The translations under genes were made by a program, and so were the position numbers. DNA of 64,000 nucleotides from Cricetomys ansorgei (Eukaryota; Chordata; Mammalia; Rodentia; Nesomyidae). The notes below the pieces were generated by a model. It was given only the letters and a program-made list of their open reading frames with translations. It did not search any database and was not told the origin of the DNA. The stretch is from positions 372,001-436,000 of the forward strand of contig JAMJFZ010001133.1 in NCBI GenBank assembly GCA_026225945.1, written 5' to 3'. Below, in pieces: positions 55,780-64,000 of the stretch. Positions within the stretch are counted from its first letter, which is position 1. Each line of letters opens with the position of its first letter.

Positions 55780-56450
55780 CAAGATTTGTATTGCAGTTAG
55801 AAATCCTACGTTTTGTCATTGGCAATAAATATTGCCATTTTTTTTTTCCCTGAAGATGACAGGCATATGTCTTTCACTGTTGAAAAAACATACACTACAG
55901 TCTGGATAACTGCAGGGTGACTGTCAGCTGCCCTGTCAGTTAAGGGCAGTGTTTGTGAAAACAGTGTACGTATAAAGTACAATTTGACTACTCAGAGCAC
56001 ACTGAGTGTTTACCAAGGCAATGGATTCACTCAGGTACGTAGCTGGAAATGCACCCAACTGTGAGATTTTAGTAAAAATAACCTTTGTACTCTACTTGAC
56101 AGTACATTAAGTCAAGCGGGCTTTGTTTCTAAACTCCAGCTGTGTGGTGGTGAGCTGTGGTGACTTAAGGCCTCACTGGGCTTTCCTGCCAGCTGGATCC
56201 GGAGAGGCGCCAGCCCCTTAGAACAGTCAATTGAACATCAGTGCAGAAACAAAGCAAATCACACTTTATTATTTTTGGGGAGATCCCTTTAGCCTCATGG
56301 ATCTCTTACTAGTGTCCTAGAGAACTTCAGTGTGGGCAAGAGACACATGTGTATGGGCCTACTGCACCCCTCACCCCCACCAACTGTGGTCACAATCTTC
56401 ACTAATGTCACCAGAGCAGCATCTCCAGTTAGTTGTCCATAGGGGTTGAT
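55780..56450. other. Upstream flank, no recognised feature
   Basis: Repeat-poor; nothing identified. Confidence 0.4.
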
Positions 56451-56454
56451 TTGA

Positions 56455-56566
56455 TTTTTGTTTTAAGTCTCACTGTGTGGCCCTGACTGGTGTCAGACTC
56501 ACAGAAATCCACCTGCCTCTGCCTCCCCTGTGCTAGGATGAAAGGCGCGTGCCACTGCACCCCAGC
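56455..56566 (-). mobile_element. B1 SINE
   Basis: GTTTTAAGTCTCACTGTGTG, CAGAAATCCACCTGCCTCTG and AGGATGAAAGGCGCGTGCCA. Confidence 0.85.
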
Positions 56567-56569
56567 CAA

Positions 56570-57984
56570 GAGGCAGATTTTATATGTTAATGTACATGTC
56601 AATTCGGTACACCTAGACACTTGCTTAAGCATTATCTCTGAGTGTCTGTGAAGGAGCATCCAGAAGAGATTGGTGCCTGGGTTGGCAGCCGGAGAGGAAC
56701 AGCAACCTCAGTGTGTTTGGCACCATGGAAAGAATGAGTCAGACAGAACAAGGAGGTAGAAAGGATAAGTTGTCTGTCTGTTTGTCCCCCTCCTGGGGAC
56801 TCCCAACCCTTCTTTTTTTCATCCGTGAAAAACATACTTTTTTGTTTTCAGAATTTCTGGCCTTGGGTCTGTGAGGCTTACAACCCCAGCCCCCATTCTC
56901 CACCATTTGACCTTGGATCTAGAATTCCATCATTGGCTTCCTTAGCTTGTCTGGCTCTGAGGCCTTTAGACTTGGCCCATATAACAACGCCTCTACCTAC
57001 TCCTGGCTTCCGAGCCTCCCTGGTCTCTTGAGCACACCTTGAACACTCAGCCCAGCCATGTTTTCATCCTAATTTCATTGAGCATTTCCAAATTTGATTC
57101 CTTTTCAGGATTATCACCCTGTTTGGCATTTCTGTTTTTATCGGCGAATCACAACTGTCTGAACGTTTCTTCCTTATCCAGCGTTCTCCAACGCATCCTC
57201 CATGGCACTATAGGAGTCTTCATTCAAAATCGTGTCGCTCAGCACTTTCAAAAATTCTGTTGTTTTAACCATGTCACCGGGAGGGTAAAGTCAGTCATTC
57301 TTGTGAGGAGACAGAAACCCTGTGTGATTGCAATCCTGCCGTTGAGATGAATGGCAGGCCTCTCTTACCTGACCAGACTTCCATCACAGCCTCCCAAAGC
57401 AACAGCGTGTGCAAACGCTTTCATCCCCGAGAACCGGAGCCAGCAGATGCAACCGGGCTTCTCTCTCCCTGGGATCTCATGGTGACTAGGATATCTTCTT
57501 TAATCACCAACACTGATGATTTGGGTGACTTTTCTACCTCACGTGCTCTGTGCTCTCCTTCAGAGGCCGTATGTGTCGGTCACGTGCCCTCCCACCCCTG
57601 CTCCTCCGTCAGGCATTATTCCTCCGTTACTTGTGTTCAACAGTTAGATGTGCTTTGCCTCGCCGAGAGAGCCACAGAGTTGCTTTCACAAAAACACTCT
57701 CACGTCACGGAGCCACAGCACGGTGTTTTCATTTTAATCCCGGCGAACATATCTTCCCATCCCACACAAATCTGTTCTTCCTCTTGGGTTGCTGTCACTG
57801 TTTGGATACATCGTCCCTTTGGCTGCTCAGATCACAAGACTAGGCATCGCCCCACACATCCCTTTTCTCTGTATTCTGCATATAAAATCCTCTGATTCAC
57901 CCAAATAGTTTTTATTTGATTTGTTTTTTAATAGAATATTTTTCATTCGTACGATGTGTTTTGATAATACCCCACCCCACCGCA
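56570..57984. other. Upstream flank, possibly ancient LINE-derived in part
   Basis: A 182-codon plus-strand frame (57347-57895) has no recognisable domain. The pyrimidine-biased 57.5-57.8 kb part may be an old L2 remnant. Confidence 0.3.
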
Positions 57985-58097
57985 CACCTTGCTTTTTGAG
58001 ACAGGCCCTCACCGCACAGCTCAGGCTGGTCTTGCTCTTCCTGCTTGCTCCTCCTGAGGGCTGAGGTTAAAGGCCTGTGGTGCCTTGCCTGCACCTT
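57985..58097 (-). mobile_element. B1 SINE (diverged)
   Basis: CTTTTTGAGACAGGCCCTCA, CACAGCTCAGGCTGGTCTTG and GAGGTTAAAGGCCTGTGGTG. Confidence 0.75.
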
Positions 58098-58099
58098 TG

Positions 58100-59170
58100 T
58101 GACCAGGCTTTTTCTACCTTCTCCTCATTATCACTTGCTTTCACCAGTTCCGATATCCACTTCCAGGTCACTGTAGCCTACGTTAGTACAGAGCAATCTG
58201 TCTTCTAACTGCCGGCCATTGCTTTTTATGAGGCTTTATCATTGACTGCCTTTAGTGTATATAAAGCTCTTTGAATAGCTCCCAGTGATGAGGCATTGCC
58301 CAGAAACCACTTTATCTTCTTGCCTTCCTCTTCCTCTATGCACTGTGTGTGCACTAATCCACTCAGTGCTTCAGATCCCACATTCCCACACAGGCTGTAT
58401 TTTCTTCAACACTTCCTCTATAGTGAATGGCCACACGGCCATTCAGTAACTTGATGAATGAACAAATATGAATTATGGGAGAGACAAGCCCTGCAGCTGC
58501 CAAGTACTAAGTCATACTCTATTCCATTTTCAAAGATTCTCAAATCACCTTTAAAGGAGGAAAAGGGGGTAATCACCATTGTCTTCATTCACGGCAGAGG
58601 GATAGCCATGGGTGAAAATTATGATCCAAAAAGCCAGCAGCCACAGCCAGGGTTCTGTGTAAGATGAGATCCCAACACAATGCTTAGGATACTAGATTGT
58701 GATTGAAAAAACTTACTTCACAAAACTTAAAAATACATGGAATATTTTATGCTTTCGAAATGTGTCAGCATAAAACACATCGATGGCCTTTTTCAGTGAT
58801 AACTGAGTAGTGATTATTATTCTGATGTCCTTGAAGTCTCTTCTCTAAAGGGAAACAAATTTCTCTCTCTTTGTCTCTCTCTCTTTCCCTTTCCCTCGCT
58901 CCTCCTCTCGATATGAACAATTTTGTATGAAGCAAAAATCTATCATGATATTAAGAAATACCGTGCTTTATGCATTTTATGCTCTAGCATAAATTGAATT
59001 GGGAAACATTCTGTCTGACTCCCCTCCGTTCTAGACAAAAAGCACTCAAGACATTTCAGAGAATTAAAAAGTTCCTTAAGTCTTATTATCTTCAAGTTAT
59101 TATTGTCATTTCTCCATCAGAACTAAGGTTATGATGTTTATGTTCTGCGCTGCTTAGCTTATTTATCCTA
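58100..59170. other. Upstream flank
   Basis: 58.1-58.45 kb is weakly L2-like. A CT-rich run lies at 58864-58912. 58.67-58.85 kb is AT-rich and repeat-poor. No gene. Confidence 0.35.
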
Positions 59171-59174
59171 ACAG

Positions 59175-59465
59175 TGGATATAGGTGTGCCTCTGACTCTT
59201 TTACTTGCTCTTGGGACCCTTTTTGCCCTACTAGGTTGCTTCTTTCAACCTCAATACGAGGGTTTGTGCCTAGTCTTATTGTATCTTGTTATGCCATTTT
59301 CAGCTGATGTATCCTGGAGGCCTGCTCTTTGAAGGCGAGAGGAGAGGGAGAGGAGCTGGGGAAGAGGTGAGGTGGAGGGGGGAACTGGGAGGAGTGGGTG
59401 GAGGGGAAGTTGTATTTGGGATGTATCATATGAGAGAAATATAAATATTTTTTTAGAATGAAAGA
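59175..59465 (+). mobile_element. Murid L1 (Lx-type) 3' UTR end
   Basis: TTTTACTTGCTCTTGGGACC, GAGGGTTTGTGCCTAGTCTT, GGAGGCCTGCTCTTTGAAGG, then a long G-rich polypurine tract and ATAAATATTTTTTTAG: the characteristic murid L1 3' end. The rest of the L1 is absent (5' truncated). Confidence 0.85.
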
Positions 59466-59589
59466 AATGAACTTATTTTAAAACATTACAGTTTTTCTTT
59501 CTATTATTTTGTGTTGTACTGAAGTCCTAGCTATCCTGGGCTGCATGCGGTCTGAGGGCCTCTCAGTTGAATGCCTCTAGGCAGGGTAC

Positions 59590-59935
59590 TAACTAAGCTC
59601 ATGTTGAATAGGTCCAAAGCTGTGTCTAGAAAGGCTCCACCACAAAGGAAACTTGAAGGGGAGAGACCCTCCCATGAACCTGAGCAGCTCCATGCTGTGA
59701 ACTGGGGTACCTGACAGAGTACAAAGGACAGAAAGAAAATCCTCTGCCTCGGTTTTCTGATTTCCCAAATGTGAGCAAGCAGCCTTCCATAGTCATCAAC
59801 AAGAGCTGGTCCCACCACCCAGCCTTCCCTACCATGACCGACTGTGTGTCTGGAACCATGAACTAAAATAACCCTGCCTCCCTTAACTTGCTTTGGTGAA
59901 GTATTTTGCCATAGTGACCAGAAAAGTAAATAGCA
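59590..59935 (+). mobile_element. Rodent MaLR-like LTR
   Basis: The right end GAACCATGAACTAAAATAAC, CTCCCTTAACTTGC and AGTGACCAGAAAAGTAAATA matches the family's 3' end with its polyadenylation-type word. Confidence 0.6.
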
Positions 59936-60289
59936 CCCTGGTGCACAGTGAAGCATGTGTGTCCTAAATGGAACACCCAGGGGCAGCGAGGGAGCCCTCT
60001 TTTAGTGCAGTCCACAGGCCAGCCCGTTGAGATTGCACTAAGCAGTTGCAGGTTGGCAATCACGCCATGCTCGTTGTAACTGTGAAGTCAGTTTTCCGTT
60101 TCCTTTGCTGCCTCCTTGGTGAGTCCGATCATCCTTAGATATCTATATTGACTCCTGGACCACTTGCAGCTACTAACATTTATGAATGGGCCCCGGCTGT
60201 AACTTAAGAGTAGAGTGAGTGCTTAACTGCACAGGACCTGGGTTCGCTCTAAGGCAAAAGTTGTGACGCTGTCAGTGTTTGCATTTGCA

Positions 60290-60478
60290 GATAACTTGCC
60301 AGAAGCTGTACTGTAAGTCATCTGCATATCACAGTACGTGTGTGTAGATTCTACGCATTGCTCATCGACTGATGACCAGAATGAAAAAGCCCAATGTTGG
60401 ATACAGATTCGATTATTTTCAGATGTTTTGCATCCCTGGATGGTTGAATCTGCAAGTGTGTCTGACTGTGGGCTCAGA
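60290..60478. mobile_element. Tigger/MER2-type DNA transposon fossil
   Basis: ATTATTTTCAGATGTTTTGC and TGGATGGTTGAATCTGCAAG correspond to the Tigger 3' region. Confidence 0.6.
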
Positions 60479-60499
60479 ACTTGCAAAGGAGAGTGAGTG

Positions 60500-61075
60500 A
60501 GAAGCAAGTCTCGATTTTACGAGAGAATCCCAGGAGTAGAATTGAGGATGAGTAGGCGAAGGAATTGGGGGTGTGGTTCCCGAACACCTCTCCGCAGCTG
60601 ACTTCCTCTACTCCATTGCTCCTTATTTGATTAGAACCTGCCTTTCACCCATATTGAGACAGTCCTCATTAATATTGTAAAGAAGCTTTGAATTACAAAC
60701 ACAAATGCTGATGTGTCAGGTCTCCAGTGAGGTGAAGTGACTAAGTTATTCACAGGCTTTCCAGGGTTTCTGCTCTTATTCATGACACATCACAATTCGG
60801 CTCCAACCCATTTTCCATCTGTTTCAAACCTTTTCCACTCTTGGTATATTTTATTACTTCATTCTCCTTCTTTACTGATGGAGTGAGATTGTTTTATATT
60901 TTACAGGAAAAAAATTACATAAACGCCAAAACTCAAGTCTCCCATGTCCTTCTCTGAGCTAACATCCCCCAGCCTCTCCTGCTACTGCCCTGGACTAGCC
61001 TCCACCCCACACGCAGTAAAGGGTGATGCTCTTTCTCTTTTGTTCTCTTTCTCCTTCACTCTTTTTTTCTCTGTG
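60500..61075. other. Upstream flank, no recognised repeat
   Basis: 60.64-60.79 kb is repeat-free with AT-rich motifs (TCATTAATATTG, AGCTTTGAATTAC), but too short to judge. Confidence 0.35.
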
Positions 61076-61079
61076 TGAG

Positions 61080-61378
61080 TGTGAATAGGTGTGTGTGTGT
61101 GTGCCTGTTCACATGCACGTGCATTCATGTGTGCAGAGGTCAGAGGGCAACCACGATTATTGTTTCTCTGGCAGTGCCCACCTTGTGTTTTTCTCTTTTA
61201 GTCAGGGTCTCTCACTGGCCTGAAACTAACCAAGTGGACTGCACTGGCTGATTATCCAGCCATGGGACCGTATGTAGGCCACCACTCCGACTCTTTTAAT
61301 ACAGACTCTGGATATGGAATTCGGGGCCTCATGCCTGAAAAGCAAGTGTCTTGATAATGGAGATCCTCCCCAGCTCCT
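61080..61378 (-). mobile_element. B4-family SINE
   Basis: TG-rich start, AGTCAGGGTCTCTCACTGGC, TATGGAATTCGGGGCCTCAT and CTCCCCAGCT; the same layout as at 16.9 kb. Confidence 0.75.
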
Positions 61379-61379
61379 C

Positions 61380-62110
61380 AGTTATTCTCCTTACTGTAGT
61401 TCGTAAGCATCCTTTCGTTTCCTAAGAAAGAAGCAAGTGGAATATAGTCCAGACACCACAAAACTTCTGAAATTCAAGACATGTTTCAAATGGTGTTATT
61501 CGAAAATGCTTAAGAATCCCACACTGGGAGATAAAGTGTGATGTAATCCATGTAGTCATTACACCCCCCCCATCCCCCTTTCCTCTGGGCACAAGCAGCA
61601 TCCTGAGGGCTCCAGTGGCCAGCCTCCCACCCTCACATCCAAGGCAAGCACACTTTTCAGCTGGCATTGTAACCTGTTTGATTTGTAACTAAGCTCTTCA
61701 AGGTTTGAATGCCAACAGTAAGAAGTCATTTAAATTCCCAATCCCGTGATTGCTAGTGTATCCAGGGCCAGCCAGCAACTCCCAGTAATATATATTTATT
61801 TCAAATGAGACTGTGGGAGGAGTTGGGGGGAGAAAAACGAGATAAATACTTACGTTGAGGTTCCGTGCTAGGCAGTTCAAATAGGTCAATGTAGTCACCC
61901 AGTGTTACCACTACCCGGCTATCAAGCCTGTTAGGGGAATGAGAGAAGGCCAGGGGGCGGTGGGGGAGTGCTTGAGGTGGGTGGAGACCACAGGAGCCCA
62001 GTGGAGGTTACCAGCTATTTCCCCTGGGAACCACTGGCTCACTGTTCTAAAGGTGTAACAGCAACCACTTTATAAAGATGTTGTTCTTTATGGAAGACAT
62101 TTGAAGAGTT
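61380..62110. other. Upstream flank, no recognised feature
   Basis: Nothing recognised apart from a short C run at 61564. Confidence 0.4.
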
Positions 62111-62119
62111 ATCACACAT

Positions 62120-62485
62120 GGTTTTACTTGTGTGTGTAAGTGTGTAAATGGATGTGTAGTCTGTGTTAGTTTATGTGACTGTATGTATGTGTGCTATCTG
62201 ATTGAATGTGTATTTGGTGTGCATATGAAAGTTTGTGTGTGTGAGTCTGTGAACATATATATTATCTATGTGTTAGTTTGTAGGGGAGCAAGTGTGTGTG
62301 AGCATGTGGGCTGTGGTATGTGTTTGCAAATGTATGTGTGTGAGTGTGTGAATGTGTGTGAGTTTGTATGTGGGGGTGAGTGTGTGTGCATGTTTTTGTG
62401 TGTGTGGTATGCATGTGAATATGTGTGTGAATGTATGTGCGTACATGTGTGTGTATGTGTATGAGTGTGTGACTGTGTGTGTGTA
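62120..62485. repeat. Degenerate TG-rich region
   Basis: About 0.36 kb of TGTG, TATG and GAGTGTG words; long frames here on both strands are products of the repeat. Confidence 0.9.
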
Positions 62486-62489
62486 GAGG

Positions 62490-62625
62490 TGGACATGCAG
62501 TCCAGACTACAGCCTTTAGTGTTGTTGGTTCCTCAGGACTGTTGTTTTTGAGGCAGAGTCTCTTATGGGTCTGAGGCTCACTCATTCAGCAAAGTTGACT
62601 GCCCAGAGACTCCCTGCTGGGGGAC
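62490..62625 (-). mobile_element. B4-family SINE fragment
   Basis: GGCAGAGTCTCTTATGGGTC after the TG tract, as in the other B4 copies; truncated. Confidence 0.5.
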
Positions 62626-62894
62626 CCTCCTTCATTGGCTTCCCTAGTGTACATTTTATTGTCATGGTCCTATTATTAATATTAATAACATAATTAATAT
62701 TATGATATTGTTTTAATCTTAACGTTCAGAACCAGTTCCGGCTGGGAGCCTTATCTACTTGTTTGTAAGGCTTTATTCCTTCCCTTCCTTGTTCCATTGA
62801 TTTTAGTTGATTCAGTGGCAAGATTGGGAAAAGGTAAAAGAAGCTGACAGAAAGATATCTGACTTCTCCTGCCGTACCACTCATCATTCTTGTC

Positions 62895-63015
62895 TCCAGA
62901 GCAGTCTGTTATCCTGGGATGGCCCAAGCAGGATGATGTCTGTCTCTACCCCCAGCACTTGGGAGACTGAGTTGAAGGACCCTGTTTCAAAATGGCAACA
63001 ACAAAAACCCCAAGC
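62895..63015 (+). mobile_element. B1-like SINE (diverged)
   Basis: CCCCAGCACTTGGGAGACTG followed by CCCTGTTTCAAAATGGC and an A-rich tail. Confidence 0.5.
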
Positions 63016-63019
63016 CAGC

Positions 63020-63740
63020 ACCCCAGAAGGATGCTGATGTGTGAAGCAGTGTTTTAATTAATTTTACTTGCTATTAGAACTCAATGGAAAATATTTTAGT
63101 TATGTCACTACTGGAGGCTGTTCATCTCTGGAGTGGATGTATGAAGCCAAATACCTTATGCATTTTATGAGGAGAAAGACTTAACTAGAGGTCAGAACTG
63201 GTTTGGTGGATGAAGCCACATGTTTAGAGGAGGAAAATATGAATCTCAACATGGTCTCCATTGACTTTCCTGTCAACTCTTAGGACAAGGTGCAGTACAT
63301 TTGGCTGCATTAACTCCCCTTTTCTCCTTTTAAAGCCCATTTTCATTATTAAATAAAGCTCAACAAAGAAAACCATTAGTTAAAATAATTCTCTTTGTGT
63401 AGGAAATACTAGACCTGTAAGAACACCTTAAAGAGAAGCCAGAATTAAGTGGGTTCTGGTAAATTAGATTTCACAGCGTGCAACTTTGTGAATTCATGCT
63501 TGTTCTCTTAGATAAAAACATCCAGTGTTTTGACCCACGGCTGATGAAACTCCCTTAGCTGAAAGGTCTCTTATTTGCTCAACCCCCTTAGTTTGTCCCA
63601 TTAATGTTAAGTGATCTTACCTATTTCTCTGAAGACAGTCAGGATGCGGAAAACATGGTTTGCACCAGGGGAATCCTGCCTCCACCACCACCCTGGTGCA
63701 GAGGTTTGTTTCCAGTTATGTGTAGAATGGTTGTTTTGTG
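63020..63740. other. Upstream flank, no recognised feature
   Basis: AT-rich, repeat-poor; no gene recognised. Confidence 0.4.
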
Positions 63741-63743
63741 AAC

Positions 63744-64000
63744 TGTCGGGAGAAGGCCTGGCTAGGCCTTGGCAACTCATATTGTCTGCAGTTGTTGGCC
63801 TTATGTAAAAGATCTTTGATTGCCCATGATTTGCATATGCCATCAGTAGAACACCTGAGGAGCTTAGGTATCAATAAAAACCCCTGAGATGAGTCGCTCA
63901 GGGTTCCACTCTGCGGTATGGCGCTTGCTATGACAGGTGGTTCTGCTGCTGAGGTCCAGCAGGGTTTGCACTTATAAAAATGCCTCCTTGTCTGCATTGC
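63744..64000 (+). mobile_element. Probable endogenous retrovirus LTR, cut by the window end
   Basis: Begins TGTCGGGAGAAGG, contains TATCAATAAAAACCCCTGAG (polyadenylation-type word) and a following CACTCTGCGG stretch, as in murid ERVK-type LTRs. The right end is outside the window. Confidence 0.4.

Noticed and set aside
57347..57895. 182-codon plus-strand open frame
   Set aside because: No recognisable domain, no splice or promoter context, and the sequence resembles old repeat-derived DNA.
62132..62585. Cys/Val-rich and His/Thr-rich frames
   Set aside because: Translations of a degenerate TG repeat.

Overview
The window is nuclear DNA from a murid-type rodent (mouse/rat-like). It has B1, B2, B3/B4 and ID-type SINEs on both strands, URR1-type DNA transposon copies, murid L1 3' ends, rodent LTRs, long (TTTC)n, (TG)n and (TA)n tracts, and one vertebrate split gene with a CpG-island promoter. 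I cannot name the species from sequence alone. Nothing bacterial, plasmid-like or CRISPR-like is present.

One protein-coding gene is well supported: Ankrd50 (ankyrin repeat domain 50), on the minus strand. The promoter lies in a CpG island at about 39.66-40.76 kb. A non-coding exon 1 ends at a donor at 40025. Exon 2 (about 39016-38068) carries the start codon and the P-loop. Exon 3 (17630-17401) carries the Walker B strand. One very large exon 4 runs from 11818 into the 3' UTR; it encodes the winged-helix part, all ankyrin repeats and the Ser-rich tail, and stops at 8277. The 3' UTR probably ends near 4.07 kb. The coding exons join in phase to give 1427 residues from the upstream ATG, or 1416 from the downstream ATG. 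The family is known as an endosomal SNX27-retromer/WASH partner in membrane-protein recycling.

Regions: 0-4 kb is the downstream flank with SINE, L1 and URR1 fragments. 4-11.8 kb is the terminal exon. 11.8-17.4 kb is intron 3, rich in SINEs. 17.6-38.1 kb is intron 2, which holds a compact LTR provirus with two related LTRs nested in it, further solo LTRs, an older L2-like stretch and many SINEs. 39-40 kb is intron 1 followed by the promoter. 40.8-64 kb is upstream flank without a recognisable gene: SINEs, long homopurine/homopyrimidine tracts, an MLT1-type LTR, a composite element with a ~37-bp tandem repeat, a repeat-poor AT-rich block that looks like a conserved enhancer candidate, an L1 3' end, a Tigger-like fossil, and a probable LTR cut by the window end.

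I found no convincing undescribed gene system. The observations most worth checking are the nested provirus with three near-matching 5-bp target duplications (17.98-20.80 kb), the composite VNTR retroelement (54.24-55.33 kb), the enhancer-like block (53.54-54.24 kb), and the C-terminal PDZ-ligand-like ending of ANKRD50. Repeat family names are from memory and repeat edges are approximate unless stated.
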